Counted from the stretch's first letter, positions 1 through 8,990 are shown. The stretch is DNA of 64,000 bases from Oscillospiraceae bacterium (GCA_017513135.1 JAFWDH010000014.1:1-64000); one strand, 5' to 3'. Notes: generated by a model not told the origin, from the letters alone. A program made the numbers and translations.

Positions 1-936
1 GCTGTGACTGACAATCAGACCGTACTTCTCGTCGTGTCCGACTCCCCATCCGAATCCGTAGCCCAGTCCATCGTCCTCATCGTAAACAGCATCTTCGCCG
101 TTGTTGAGTCTACCGGGGGTGTACATGATCTGCTGCTCCTCAGAAGTAAGCACCTTGCCCTCGCGCAGCGCCCTGTCCCATCTGAGCATGTCAAAAATGT
201 TGGTGTACACATAGTCGTCGCCGTTCAGACCATCAAAGGCAACCACATCTCCGTCCTCGGCGGAGTCAATATCGGCAACCCATTTATCGTCTTCGAATAC
301 CGTCGCACGGGCGTAGTTCTCGAACGGAACGCCGTCCCTGCGGATATGACAACAGCGGGTGGAGGTCATCCCGGCAGGCTCAAAGATGTTCTTTTGCAGA
401 AATTCCTCGAAAGGAACGCCGGAGAGCCGCTCCACAAGCAGAGCCAGCAGGTTATAGCCGGTATTGGAGTAATGCAATCCTTCCCCCGGCGCAAAGTATG
501 GTTTCGCTTTGGTTTCACGGAGAAAACTGAGGATTTCGTCGTTGCACGGGACCCGTTTTTCTTCCTTCCAGATTTTTATAAACCAGTCCGCGTCATCAAA
601 ATAGTCGGGAATTCCGCTGGTGTGGTTCAGAAGATGCCGGACAGTTACGCCCTCATACGCAGCAAGTTCCGGAAAATACTTTGTGATCCTGTCCTCCGGG
701 TCGAGAAGGCGCTGCCGCATCAGCAGCATGACCGCCGTCGCCGTGAACTGCTTAGTGATCGATGCCAGCTGAAAGATCGTGTCCTCCGTAATCGGAAGCG
801 TGTTTTCAGGATCCCGGAAGCCGAGAGCTCCCTTGGACACGATCTCGCCGTTTTCCGCATAGAGCCACGCCCCGTTGAAGCCGTCTTTTTCCTGCAGCGC
901 CCGGGCAAGGTCTTCCATTGTTGTATTCTTATCCAT
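1..936 (-). CDS. Serine hydrolase, beta-lactamase/PBP-like family (C-terminus cut by window edge)
   Basis: Translating the minus strand from ATG at 936 gives 312 codons with no stop before the window edge, so the gene is 3' truncated. Ser59-Ile-Thr-Lys62 is the SxxK nucleophile motif and Tyr156-Ser-Asn158 is the YxN motif of the class C beta-lactamase / DD-peptidase / esterase fold. The visible part ends at Ser-His-Ser, where the family's third motif (HxG or KTG) would begin. No signal peptide is seen, so the protein is probably cytoplasmic. A GGAGAG ribosome binding site lies 7 nt before the start. It follows rlmD by 29 nt in the same direction. The substrate cannot be told: members include peptidases, esterases and stand-alone PBP-like proteins. 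Confidence 0.9.
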   Translation of the reverse strand, partial: MDKNTTMEDLARALQEKDGFNGAWLYAENGEIVSKGALGFRDPENTLPITEDTIFQLASITKQFTATAVMLLMRQRLLDPEDRITKYFPELAAYEGVTVRHLLNHTSGIPDYFDDADWFIKIWKEEKRVPCNDEILSFLRETKAKPYFAPGEGLHYSNTGYNLLALLVERLSGVPFEEFLQKNIFEPAGMTSTRCCHIRRDGVPFENYARATVFEDDKWVADIDSAEDGDVVAFDGLNGDDYVYTNIFDMLRWDRALREGKVLTSEEQQIMYTPGRLNNGEDAVYDEDDGLGYGFGWGVGHDEKYGLIVSHS

Positions 937-965
937 TTTGTTTCTCTCCATAAACTTCGATTTAT

Positions 966-2330
966 CTATTTCTTTGTTATCAATGTCGCGCACTCCACGT
1001 GTTTTGTTCTCGGGAACAGATCATATGGTTGAACAGATATCACCCTGTATCCATTCTCACAGAGATGCTTAAGGTCGCGCGCAAGAGTTGACGGATTACA
1101 TGACACCATTACGATCTTTGGAGCCTTGCTTCCGACCAGGGCTTCAAGTACTTCAGCAGAACATCCTTTGCGCGGAGGGTCTGTAATAATCACGTCAGCT
1201 ATGATACCCCGGCTGACCAGTTCCCTTACCTTTCCGGAATCACCGCAAATAAACTCAGCTCTTTCAAAGCCCATCTCAACGGCTGCTTCACGGGCGCTTT
1301 CAACAGCTTTAGGAGTAACTTCAATTCCAAAGAGTCTGGTACTGCGGTCACAACTAGACAACCCGATCGTCCCTGTCCCGCAATACAGATCGATCACCGT
1401 TTGTCCGTCTTTGATATCACAGCATTCTTTTACACAACGATACAGGTTTTCAGTTGACGCATGGTTTATCTGAAAAAACGAATCGTATGTCAGTTTCGCC
1501 GGCACTCCGCATATCGAATCTTCTATGTATCCGGGTCCCATTATGATCCGGTGCCTGTCGGTAAGTATCCCGTTTCCGGCTTTGTCGTTTTGGTTAATAA
1601 CTACAGTTCTTATATCCGGGAACTCAGCAGTGAGCCTGCTGACAAAGGAATCCTCTCCTCTGATCTTTCCGTTTCTGCATATTACGCATAACAGAATGCT
1701 CCCATCTATGCTGCTTCTTCTGAGCAGCAAATGGCGAACATTCCCTTTCAGCGAGATCTCGTCATAAGCCGTTTCTCCTGCTGCTGTCATAAGATCGCAG
1801 GCATATACCGCTATACTGTTCATGATACCGGGCTGAAGCAGGCAGGAATCCGCTATATCAATGATCCTGTGTGAGCGCTGATAGAAGAAGCCCGGAATTA
1901 ACTTTCCGTCCCTTTCAGAGACCGGGAACTGCACCTTGTTTCTGTATCCGTCCACATCCGGAGAAGGTACTATCTGACTGACCTTCACAGACAATCCTCC
2001 GATCCGGTTCAGGGCCTCCTCTACAAATGACTGTTTTGCCCTCAGTTCGGCTTCATAAGTGATATGCCTGAAACAGCATCCACCGCATTTTCCGAAATGA
2101 GGACAGTCTGTCTCGACCCTGTCGCCGGATGGGGTTATAAGTTTTTCGATGATACCGTAGGCGTACGTGCGCATGATCTTCACGACCCGAGCATCGATCA
2201 CGTCCCCCACTGCGGTAAAAGGCACGAAAACAGCCTGACCCTCGCAGCGTCCTACTCCGTTTCCGTCACTGGATATCCCTGTGATGGCTATTCTGATAAT
2301 GTCGTTTTTCTTAAGCATTGTCCTGACCAT
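966..2330 (-). CDS. rlmD: 23S rRNA (uracil-C5)-methyltransferase, RlmD/RumA family
   Basis: SAM-dependent enzyme that methylates C5 of a uracil in 23S rRNA. The N-terminus is a TRAM-like RNA-binding segment. C76, C82 and C85 form the CxxxxxCGGC iron-sulfur motif. DLYCGTGTIGL is the SAM-binding motif I, DPPRKG is the motif IV equivalent and SCNPSTLARD carries the catalytic cysteine. At 454 aa it is typical for the family. ATG at 2318 (codon 5) is an alternative start with an AGGA just before it. Bacillota often carry two or three paralogues (RlmCD, RlmD-like), so the exact uridine modified is uncertain. A stable hairpin lies 12 nt before the start, between this gene and nrdR. Confidence 0.9.
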   Translation of the reverse strand: MVRTMLKKNDIIRIAITGISSDGNGVGRCEGQAVFVPFTAVGDVIDARVVKIMRTYAYGIIEKLITPSGDRVETDCPHFGKCGGCCFRHITYEAELRAKQSFVEEALNRIGGLSVKVSQIVPSPDVDGYRNKVQFPVSERDGKLIPGFFYQRSHRIIDIADSCLLQPGIMNSIAVYACDLMTAAGETAYDEISLKGNVRHLLLRRSSIDGSILLCVICRNGKIRGEDSFVSRLTAEFPDIRTVVINQNDKAGNGILTDRHRIIMGPGYIEDSICGVPAKLTYDSFFQINHASTENLYRCVKECCDIKDGQTVIDLYCGTGTIGLSSCDRSTRLFGIEVTPKAVESAREAAVEMGFERAEFICGDSGKVRELVSRGIIADVIITDPPRKGCSAEVLEALVGSKAPKIVMVSCNPSTLARDLKHLCENGYRVISVQPYDLFPRTKHVECATLITKK

Positions 2331-2340
2331 GAAACATAAA

Positions 2341-2376
2341 CGGGCCTCTCCGTTTCCGAAAGAGGCCCTTTTTTTG
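2341..2376. terminator. Hairpin with T-tract between nrdR and rlmD
   Basis: GGGCCTCT (2342-2349) pairs with AGAGGCCC (2361-2368), followed on the plus strand by seven T. On the minus strand, the direction of nrdR and rlmD, the tract after the stem is only GTTTATGTTT. It therefore looks like a weak terminator or attenuator for nrdR read-through into rlmD and a strong one for plus-strand transcripts. Confidence 0.6.
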
Positions 2377-2377
2377 A

Positions 2378-2833
2378 TTACTGATTCTTCTGCATCTCGC
2401 TGATGACCTGCACGAAGGTATCTATGTCTCTGAAATCTTTGTAAACGGAAGCAAACCTCACATAAGCAACTTTATCGAGATTCTTGAGCTCTTCCATTAC
2501 AAGCTCCCCTATCACCTGGGAAGAGACTTCAGTATCGAGCCTGTTCTGAAGAGATTTCTCGATCCTGTCGCACACTTCATTCAGCTGTTCGTTTGTTACA
2601 GGGCGTTTCTCACAGGCTTTGAGCATGCTTCTGAGGACCTTTTCCCTGTCATAGATCTCCCTGAATCCGTTCTTTTTTATAACGACCACAGGAGATGACT
2701 CTATAGCTTCGTATGTGGTAAACCGCTTTCCGCATTCGATGCATTCACGTCTGCGCCTGATGCGCAGATCATCAAGAGATGGGCGGGAATCTATTACCTT
2801 AGTATCAGCAGCGCCGCAAAAAGGACACTTCAT
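2378..2833 (-). CDS. nrdR: Transcriptional regulator NrdR
   Basis: Zinc-ribbon and ATP-cone repressor of ribonucleotide reductase genes, which senses dATP/ATP. C3, C6, C31 and C34 form the zinc ribbon, followed by the R-rich linker RIRRRREC and an ATP-cone starting near residue 49 ([17 protein letters not shown]). At 151 aa it has the usual length. It sits 6 nt after the SecF-like gene. No ribonucleotide reductase gene is in the window, so its targets lie elsewhere. Confidence 0.96.
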   Translation of the reverse strand: MKCPFCGAADTKVIDSRPSLDDLRIRRRRECIECGKRFTTYEAIESSPVVVIKKNGFREIYDREKVLRSMLKACEKRPVTNEQLNEVCDRIEKSLQNRLDTEVSSQVIGELVMEELKNLDKVAYVRFASVYKDFRDIDTFVQVISEMQKNQ

Positions 2834-2839
2834 CTGATC

Positions 2840-3700
2840 TTACCTTTCTTTTTTGAGAAGCATGTTGAAAGTGACATAGGCTGCAGCAACAGATGGAATG
2901 ACGGCTGCGCACACGACCAAAGCCACCTCAAGGGGAGCAGTAATTCCTGCTACGGCTCCGACGAAGAATGTAACAGCCACTGCTGCCGCGGAAAGGACCA
3001 AAGCAACTATGCAGTATCTCATAGCACCTGAAAGCTTGGATGTCTGTTTGTTTCCAGCGGTGTTCTCTGACGCGAATACGGAGTTGAAAACCACGGAACT
3101 GGAAGCAATGAGGCTCAGCAGCGCAAACAGAACCGTCATCCCGCCTTCCCTGAGTCCGACGATCTTGCCTATCAGCAGCGAAACTGAAAGGGACAGGCAT
3201 GCCGCGATGAGCCACTTGATGGTCTCGGAGAACCTCACGCCGCTCATGGCGAAGAACATGCATACGACAGCAAAGAACGCAACTGCTACGACAAGCACGC
3301 ACACATAGTAGAACCATCTTGAATGAGAAGGAGCAAAGCTGAACCTGTCTACCGCTTCGATCTCAAGATCAGGATACGCCGCATTCAGCGTACTGATCAC
3401 TTCGTCATCGCTTGCAGATATCTCATCCAGAGAAGTGATTATGATCTCCGGGTATCCGTGAGAATAGTTTTTCGTCAATCCGACAGTGAAAGGCACACCG
3501 ATCACTGCGCCGAGTTTGTCGTGAAGGACACCGCGGTCAATGGAATCCAGATCAAGATCATACGGGGCGGTTGCGACGAGCATGGTCTTTCCGTCAGTCT
3601 CCACAGAAGGCTTCAGGCCGGCTGCCAGAGTGAGCACGATACCGAGGATCCCGAGAACAGCTACTGCAGCAAGAACTATTAGCTTAACTGAACTCTTCAT
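2840..3700 (-). CDS. SecF-like membrane protein, divergent
   Basis: A 286-aa protein with an N-terminal membrane segment (residues ~7-28), an extracytoplasmic domain (~30-125) and about five further membrane segments, the SecF layout. It follows and overlaps by 4 nt the SecD-like gene, as secF follows secD. In known SecF the fourth transmembrane segment carries NDTVVVFDRI. Here the aligned stretch reads ASSSVVFNSVF, so the conserved Asp thought to matter for proton-driven function is a Ser. The assignment rests on topology, gene order and this weak alignment. The pair may assist late secretion steps or may have lost the ion-coupled role. Confidence 0.65.
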   Translation of the reverse strand: MKSSVKLIVLAAVAVLGILGIVLTLAAGLKPSVETDGKTMLVATAPYDLDLDSIDRGVLHDKLGAVIGVPFTVGLTKNYSHGYPEIIITSLDEISASDDEVISTLNAAYPDLEIEAVDRFSFAPSHSRWFYYVCVLVVAVAFFAVVCMFFAMSGVRFSETIKWLIAACLSLSVSLLIGKIVGLREGGMTVLFALLSLIASSSVVFNSVFASENTAGNKQTSKLSGAMRYCIVALVLSAAAVAVTFFVGAVAGITAPLEVALVVCAAVIPSVAAAYVTFNMLLKKER

Positions 3701-5073
3701 TTCGCAAACCCTCCATACAGTTTTTCATTTGTCAGTTTCTTAGCGGAAGCAAAGGATTTGACAACGCACGCGGTACCGAGCAGTACAGTGACGTATCCTG
3801 CCGCGCAGAATACTGTGAAAGCCATCAGTACTTCATACGGTGGATAAAGGAATCTGAAAGCTCCGTAGAGCAGTCTCAACGCTATCGTGACTACCGCAAG
3901 AGCTATAAGCGCAAACGCTCCTCTCTTTTCCGCTGCTGAGAAGACATCTTTTGCAGCCCTGAATGCTGTAAGGCGTCTGAGTTCAGAAGAGAATCTGCTA
4001 AGAACGGATACGATCATAAGCGAAACAGCCGCTACAGACGCTATCAGGGAATAAAGAACGTTTTTCGACACATACATTCCGAAATCGGTGCTCAGGCTTC
4101 CCGAGAGGATAATACAGATCGCTCCGCAGAATCCGACCATACCGACAGCAACGCCTATTCCGCCGAATCCGTATCTGATAAAGCACAGAGCAGAAACCGC
4201 GGCTGCTACAGCAAGCAGGATAAACAGCGCACCGGTGAAAAGCGTTCCGTTGTCGGGCTCAGACAGATTGTATACATATGCTCCTGTAAGCTGGAAAGGC
4301 AGCATCCCGGATTCTGAATACATCCTTATGGCTATGTAATCATTAAGAACATCTGAACTGGAAGAAGTTACGATCGTACCTGACGGGACAACGCCGTCCT
4401 TGATCACGGAGTTGAATGCTCTGGAGGTCACCATCTCGCCGTCGAGCCAGATGGAATAATACTTGTCAGAAGAAGTCTCTGAATTAATAACAGACTCCGT
4501 ATGCTCTCTGAGCGTTTTCTTGGAATCGCCGGAGAACGTGATGTCACACAGATATCTTGTCGAGGAGGACGAGTCATCGATCGAAAAGGTGACTTTCTTC
4601 ATATCTTCGCTGGAGGCAAGCACCTTCTCCGCAGTGATCCCGGCAGGATGCCCGTCATCATCTTTTTCATTTCCGGCTCGTATCTCGACCTTGCCGATAT
4701 GTCCCAGATACTGGTAAAGGATATTGGGATTGTAAGTCGAGCGTCCGGTATAGGATGCCTCGACCGCAAAGATCTTCAGCTCTTCATCAAAATAGACTCT
4801 GCTGTCTCTCATGCCGTACGCCTCAAGGCGTTTCTCAAGGATAGAGCAGATCGCTCTGATGTCACTGTCGGAGATCTCTGAGCCGCCCGGGCAGAGATAT
4901 GTGACCATAAGCTCACCGCCCAGTCCTGTCCCCGTAGAAGACTCTTCTACTCCATAGGCTATAGAGGTCTTTATATCGCCGTACTCAGTGTGGATACCGA
5001 AGATACCGAACACCATCAACAGCGCGAAAAAAACCGTAACAGCCAATGCAAGAAATCTTGGATACTTATTCAT
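3697..5073 (-). CDS. SecD-like protein-export membrane protein, divergent
   Basis: Start chosen at ATG 5073, which directly precedes the first membrane segment (NKYPRFLALAVTVFF). A GGAGG site lies inside the end of the upstream aminotransferase gene. The protein (458 aa) has one N-terminal membrane segment, a large external region containing a SecD P1-like element (SDSDIRAICSILEKRLEAYG, compare the VIxxRVxxLG repeat of SecD), then five or six C-terminal membrane segments. The SecD motif VDANVLIFERI in TM4 is not conserved; the aligned region reads AAVSLMIVSVLSRF, with no Asp. It lies upstream of a SecF-like gene with the matching loss. Probably a SecDF complex or a degenerate paralogue; a canonical secDF could exist elsewhere. 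Confidence 0.7.
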   Translation of the reverse strand: MNKYPRFLALAVTVFFALLMVFGIFGIHTEYGDIKTSIAYGVEESSTGTGLGGELMVTYLCPGGSEISDSDIRAICSILEKRLEAYGMRDSRVYFDEELKIFAVEASYTGRSTYNPNILYQYLGHIGKVEIRAGNEKDDDGHPAGITAEKVLASSEDMKKVTFSIDDSSSSTRYLCDITFSGDSKKTLREHTESVINSETSSDKYYSIWLDGEMVTSRAFNSVIKDGVVPSGTIVTSSSSDVLNDYIAIRMYSESGMLPFQLTGAYVYNLSEPDNGTLFTGALFILLAVAAAVSALCFIRYGFGGIGVAVGMVGFCGAICIILSGSLSTDFGMYVSKNVLYSLIASVAAVSLMIVSVLSRFSSELRRLTAFRAAKDVFSAAEKRGAFALIALAVVTIALRLLYGAFRFLYPPYEVLMAFTVFCAAGYVTVLLGTACVVKSFASAKKLTNEKLYGGFAK

Positions 5074-5081
5074 TGATAATA

Positions 5082-6368
5082 TCAAACCTCCAATGGAGCA
5101 TTGTTTTCCAGCGCGACCATTATCGAGCATATACATAGAAGCTCGGCTGCCTTTTTCAGGTCATCGACAGCGGGAAATGTGGGAGCTATGCGGATATAGC
5201 TGTCAGAAGGATCCTTGCCGTACGGGAATCCCGCGCCGGCAGGAGTCAGTTTGACACCTGCCTGTGTGCACATCTCAACTATGCGCCTGGCTCCGCCGTA
5301 CCTGAGTCGGAAGCATATGAAATATCCGCCTTTTGGCTTGCTCCATTCAGCTATGTCATAACTGCCCAGGAATCTCTCAAACGTTTCCTCAACAGCTTCA
5401 AATTTGGGAAGGAGCATGCTTCCGAATCTGTTCATCCTCTCACGAACAGTCTCAAGGTCCTTAAGGACCCTGACGTGCCTGAGCTGGTTGATCTTGTCAT
5501 GGGTGATGAACTGTATCGCCATCGCCTTCTTCGCGAGCTCAAGATTTTTATCGCCGAACGCAACACAGCATATTCCGCCGCCCGCAAATGACATCTTGCT
5601 CGTTGAAGCGAATATGACCGGCCTTTCGGGATGGCCCGCCTTTACACACTCGTCATAAAACGAAGGCGTTTCTGCAGGGACCCCGTAGAGATCGTGCACC
5701 ACGTACGCATCGTCATACATTACGACGAAATCCGCAGCTTTGGTCTCCATGCGCGCCAGTCTGACCACGGTCTCCGGAGAATATACATCCCCGGTGTAGT
5801 TCGAATACACCGGCACACATATGATGCCTTTGACAGACGGATCTTCCGCCGCGATTTTCTCGACCTGATCCATATCCGGTCCGTCGCCGGTAAACGGGAC
5901 AGTGATCATTTCGATGCCGAAATACTCAAGTATCTTGTAGTGTCTGTCATATCCCGGTACCGGGCATATGAACTTTATCTTCTCTTCCTTCCCCCATGGA
6001 CGCGGACTGCCTGCCAGCCCGTGGGTCACTGCGCGCGACACCGTGTCGAACAGCAGATTCAGAGATGATGTGCCGCCTATTATTATGTTGTCCGCGGGAA
6101 CCTGGATGAGCTGCGAAAACAGTTCTCTGGCTTCCCTGAGTCCGTACGGGACTCCGTAGTTCCTGCAGTCAGTTCCGTCTTCCGAGAGGCAGTCATCCGG
6201 GTCGGTCACTGCATTGAGGATATCCCCGTTCAATGACAGTTGTTCTCTCGGAGGATTGCCGCGGGACATATCCAGACTGATGCCGTATGAACGGAACATC
6301 TCATATTTTTCACGCATTTCGGAAAGGAGTTCCGATCTGCGTTCAGTTGAAAGGTCTGTTATCTTCAT
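5082..6368 (-). CDS. Aspartate aminotransferase, type Ic (AspT/MocR-fold)
   Basis: PLP-dependent fold-type I aminotransferase interconverting aspartate/2-oxoglutarate and oxaloacetate/glutamate. The N-terminus (LDMSRGNPPREQL) is the hallmark of subgroup Ic enzymes such as corynebacterial AspT. STSKMSFAGGGI holds the Schiff-base lysine, and MYDDAYVVHDL gives the cofactor-binding Asp/Tyr region. The start at ATG 6368 is preferred because the frame extends only to a TTG at 6389 inside asnS. The resulting 428 aa fit the subfamily. It lies 17 nt after asnS, so aspartate supply and asparaginyl-tRNA charging are probably co-transcribed. Confidence 0.88.
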   Translation of the reverse strand: MKITDLSTERRSELLSEMREKYEMFRSYGISLDMSRGNPPREQLSLNGDILNAVTDPDDCLSEDGTDCRNYGVPYGLREARELFSQLIQVPADNIIIGGTSSLNLLFDTVSRAVTHGLAGSPRPWGKEEKIKFICPVPGYDRHYKILEYFGIEMITVPFTGDGPDMDQVEKIAAEDPSVKGIICVPVYSNYTGDVYSPETVVRLARMETKAADFVVMYDDAYVVHDLYGVPAETPSFYDECVKAGHPERPVIFASTSKMSFAGGGICCVAFGDKNLELAKKAMAIQFITHDKINQLRHVRVLKDLETVRERMNRFGSMLLPKFEAVEETFERFLGSYDIAEWSKPKGGYFICFRLRYGGARRIVEMCTQAGVKLTPAGAGFPYGKDPSDSYIRIAPTFPAVDDLKKAAELLCICSIMVALENNAPLEV

Positions 6369-6385
6369 CGGTACCTGCTCTGAGA

Positions 6386-7777
6386 TCAAAGAGTTCCGAA
6401 CGTGCGCGGATACAGCTGTACGTCCCTGATATTGCCGATGCCGGTAACATACATCAGGAAGCGCTCGAACCCGAGTCCGAATCCGGCATGCTTTGTGGAG
6501 CCGAAACGCCTGAGGTCGAGATACTGCTGATAGCTGCTGAGATCCATACCGAGTTCCTGCATTCTGGCAATGAGCACATCGGTCCGTTCCTCACGCTGGC
6601 TTCCACCCACAAGTTCGCCTATTCCAGGCACCAGCAGATCTGCAGCTGCGACGGTCTTTCCGTCCTCATTGAGGCGCATATAGAACGCTTTTATCTCCTT
6701 GGGATAATCAGTTACGAATACCGGGCAGTCGTAGATCTTCTCTGTGAGATACCTCTCATGCTCCGACTGAAGGTCGCAGCCCCAGAACACCTTGTACTCG
6801 AACTCGTCATTGTGCGGCTCAAGCAGCTCGATCGCTTTTGTATAACTGACTCTGACGAACTCGCTGGATACTACCTTGCTGAGTTTCTCGATAAGATTCT
6901 TATCAAAGAATCTGTTGAAGAACTGCAGCTCATCCGGGCAGTGTTCGAGCAGATAGGAAACGCAGTATTTGACCATCGCTTCCGCAGTGTTCATGTAATC
7001 GTTGAGATCGGAGAACGCCATCTCTGGCTCTATCATCCAGAATTCCGCGGCATGACGCGTAGTGTTGGACCTCTCTGCACGGAACGTAGGTCCGAAGGTA
7101 TATATCTTTCCGAAAGCCTGAGCCATGCTCTCGCCTTCCAGCTGGCCGGAAACGGTGAGGTGCGTCTCGCATCCGAAGAAATCCTGTGTATAATCGATGC
7201 TGCCCTGCTCATCTCTGGGAAGGTCGTTCAGATCCAGCGCCGTGACCTGGAACATGGCGCCCGCTCCTTCCGCATCGCTGCCTGTTATCAGGGGCGTGTG
7301 AACATATACGAAGCCGTTGTCATGGAAGAATCTGTGTATCGCATACGCAGTCTCGCTTCTTACCCTGAATGCTGCGCCGAATGTATTGGTCCTGGCACGG
7401 AGATGAGGATACTGCCTCAGATACTCTGTGCTCATCTTGTTCTTCTGCAGAGGATAACCCTCTTCCACTCCTCCGATGATCTCAGCCTCATCGGCGTTGA
7501 CCTCAAAAGGCTGTTTCGCGCCGGGCGTGACAAGAAGCTGTCCGCTTACTTCGATGGAAGCTCCGATAGGCGCGTTCGCAAGAGTCTTGTAATTGTCGCC
7601 GGAGAACTTATTAGCCTCAATTATGACCTGCAGATTCCTGAAGCAGCTGCCGTCGTTTATCTCAACGAAAGCAAGATTCTTGCTCTCTCTGGATGTTTTT
7701 ACCCAGCCTGCTACCTTAACGGGGAATCCCTCTTTGGGGTCAAGTCTGAACAGTTCAGCTATCTCGGTTCTCTTCAT
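6386..7777 (-). CDS. asnS: Asparaginyl-tRNA synthetase
   Basis: Class IIb aminoacyl-tRNA synthetase. An N-terminal OB-fold anticodon-binding domain (residues ~15-100) is followed by the catalytic domain. Motif 2 is seen as FRAERSNTTRHAAEF and motif 3 as GFGLGFERFLMYVTG near the C-terminus. At 463 aa it matches the family. The ribosome site GAGGAG precedes ATG 7777. It has its own sigma-A promoter in the 134-bp gap to the divergent tRNA-Ser gene. No T-box-like leader is seen (the untranslated leader would be only ~30 nt). Confidence 0.97.
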   Translation of the reverse strand: MKRTEIAELFRLDPKEGFPVKVAGWVKTSRESKNLAFVEINDGSCFRNLQVIIEANKFSGDNYKTLANAPIGASIEVSGQLLVTPGAKQPFEVNADEAEIIGGVEEGYPLQKNKMSTEYLRQYPHLRARTNTFGAAFRVRSETAYAIHRFFHDNGFVYVHTPLITGSDAEGAGAMFQVTALDLNDLPRDEQGSIDYTQDFFGCETHLTVSGQLEGESMAQAFGKIYTFGPTFRAERSNTTRHAAEFWMIEPEMAFSDLNDYMNTAEAMVKYCVSYLLEHCPDELQFFNRFFDKNLIEKLSKVVSSEFVRVSYTKAIELLEPHNDEFEYKVFWGCDLQSEHERYLTEKIYDCPVFVTDYPKEIKAFYMRLNEDGKTVAAADLLVPGIGELVGGSQREERTDVLIARMQELGMDLSSYQQYLDLRRFGSTKHAGFGLGFERFLMYVTGIGNIRDVQLYPRTFGTL

Positions 7778-7811
7778 TTGGTCATACTCCTCTTTTTAAG
7801 CATACAAATGA

Positions 7812-7840
7812 ATTTTACTACCAAAAGCAGTATCTTACAA
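7812..7840 (-). promoter_or_regulatory. asnS promoter
   Basis: On the minus strand TTGTAA (7840-7835), a 17-bp spacer and TAAAAT (7817-7812) form a good sigma-A promoter about 35 bp before the asnS start. It is divergent from the tRNA-Ser promoter. Confidence 0.65.
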
Positions 7841-7856
7841 TAAGACTTTTATCTGA

Positions 7857-7885
7857 TTGACAACAGAAACCTGCGTTGATATAAT
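7857..7885 (+). promoter_or_regulatory. tRNA-Ser promoter
   Basis: TTGACA (7857-7862), exactly 17 bp, then TATAAT (7880-7885): a perfect sigma-A consensus ending 26 bp before the tRNA 5' end. This fits a strong stable-RNA promoter. Confidence 0.92.
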
Positions 7886-7911
7886 AGTCAACGCTTAACC
7901 AAAAAGCGCGT

Positions 7912-8004
7912 GGAGAAGTCGCCTAGTTTGGTCGAGGGCGCACGACTGGAAATCGTGTAAACCCCAAAAGGGTTTCGAGGGTTCGAATCCCTCCTTCTCC
8001 GCCA
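7912..8004 (+). tRNA. tRNA-Ser (anticodon GGA)
   Basis: The acceptor GGAGAAG (7912-7918) pairs with CTTCTCC (7994-8000). The anticodon stem CACGA/TCGTG encloses the loop CTGGAAA, so the anticodon is GGA (codons UCC/UCU). A long variable arm (AAACCCC...GGGTTT) is typical of class II tRNA-Ser. The discriminator is G and CCA is encoded. Confidence 0.96.
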
Positions 8005-8010
8005 TGGATC

Positions 8011-8049
8011 AAAAACCCGTAAACGATTCCGTTTACGGGTTTTTGTTTT
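8011..8049 (+). terminator. tRNA-Ser terminator
   Basis: AAAACCCGTAAAC (8012-8024) pairs with GTTTACGGGTTTT (8031-8043) and is followed by TGTTTT. It lies 7 nt after the encoded CCA. Confidence 0.9.
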
Positions 8050-8133
8050 GCGCGATGTCCCACGATCGTTTTATTCTTGACGGTCAGAAGCCTATCATAT
8101 GGTGCATCGATTTTTGAAGATCGATACAGAACG

Positions 8134-8165
8134 GATTGCTGTCTTTATAGACGGCAATCTTTTTT
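8134..8165 (+). terminator. Second plus-strand hairpin with T-tract
   Basis: GATTGCTGTC (8134-8143) pairs with GACGGCAATC (8150-8159) with one G-T pair, followed by six T (8160-8165). It may be a back-up terminator for tRNA-Ser read-through. No gene lies between the two terminators. Confidence 0.6.
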
Positions 8166-8174
8166 ACAACAAAT

Positions 8175-8210
8175 GACCGGTCCGTCAGTTTAGAACCTGT
8201 CGGACCGGTC
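8175..8210 (-). terminator. Terminator after the DUF975 gene
   Basis: A 10-bp inverted repeat GACCGGTCCG (8175-8184) / CGGACCGGTC (8201-8210) lies 22 bp after the DUF975 stop, followed on the minus strand by ATTTGTTGT. The T-tract is imperfect. Confidence 0.55.
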
Positions 8211-8231
8211 TATGTGTTTATTCAGTTCTGA

Positions 8232-8987
8232 TCATGCCCTGAACAGTTCGGAACCGATCTCGCTCGGTCCGCAGATGTTCTCCCTTGCCGCCTTGAATCT
8301 GAGAGCTCCGTATAGTTCGGCATGCGCCGCGGAGTGATACGGCACCACAAACAGAACACCTACACCGAGACACAGGGTTCCCAGCAGGTACCACCCGATG
8401 AACGACATATCCAGCAGGAACATGTTCAGTTTCTCCCCTGACGTGGCTCTCTTGCTAATCTCAAAAGCTCTCTCCCTGGAGATTCCGGGATTCTCGGCGA
8501 GGATATACGGTACCATGAAATAGGAGTACGACTTGATGATCCCGGGAATAACGAGGAGCAGAGACCACAGGATCAAATAAAGATCCCTCAGCAGAAGTGT
8601 GACGACTGAATGCAGGTACCTGCCATCCGCGAACGGAAAGAAGATATTCTGAAAATCATACTTTCTGTAGGACGCAACTGTCCTGTAGCGTGAGCTTCCT
8701 ATTTCAAACGGGTTGCCGATGAAGATCTTCCACAGCGTCTTCCCTGCTCCTGACACGGCAAGAGAAGAGAGGAATGTCGGATAATGCGAGTAGATCCACT
8801 GAAGGATAAATGAGAACACTTCGGAGAGCGACCGGAAATGATACTGATTCAGATTTATCCTGATGCTGAACCTGGTGACAGAACCGCACAGTATTCCGGC
8901 AATAACCACCGCAAGGAAGTATTCCCAGTAATGACCTGTGAGCACGTCTCTGGCTCGTTTTTTCAGTGTTTTTGAATCCCAGTACAT
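8232..8987 (-). CDS. DUF975 family integral membrane protein
   Basis: A 251-aa protein with about five membrane segments. The C-terminal half matches the DUF975 pattern: VIPGIIKSYSYFMVPYILAE, then an ERAFEIS motif, then LSFIGWYLLG-like and VPYHSAAHAELY. Function is unknown; members are common in Clostridia and bacilli and are annotated only as membrane proteins. It starts 3 nt after the RsmC-like methyltransferase, so the two are probably co-transcribed, and it ends before a terminator-like inverted repeat. It could help with membrane stress or toxin resistance, but nothing in the sequence shows this. Confidence 0.8.
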   Translation of the reverse strand: MYWDSKTLKKRARDVLTGHYWEYFLAVVIAGILCGSVTRFSIRINLNQYHFRSLSEVFSFILQWIYSHYPTFLSSLAVSGAGKTLWKIFIGNPFEIGSSRYRTVASYRKYDFQNIFFPFADGRYLHSVVTLLLRDLYLILWSLLLVIPGIIKSYSYFMVPYILAENPGISRERAFEISKRATSGEKLNMFLLDMSFIGWYLLGTLCLGVGVLFVVPYHSAAHAELYGALRFKAARENICGPSEIGSELFRA

Positions 8988-8990
8988 CAG

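Noticed and set aside
4-1032. Long plus-strand open frame opposite the serine hydrolase
   Set aside because: The minus strand encodes a clear SxxK/YxN serine hydrolase over the same bases, and the plus-strand translation has no recognisable motif or ribosome site.
6287-7843. 518-codon plus-strand open frame opposite asnS
   Set aside because: asnS is certain on the minus strand; the frame reflects codon bias and has no family features.
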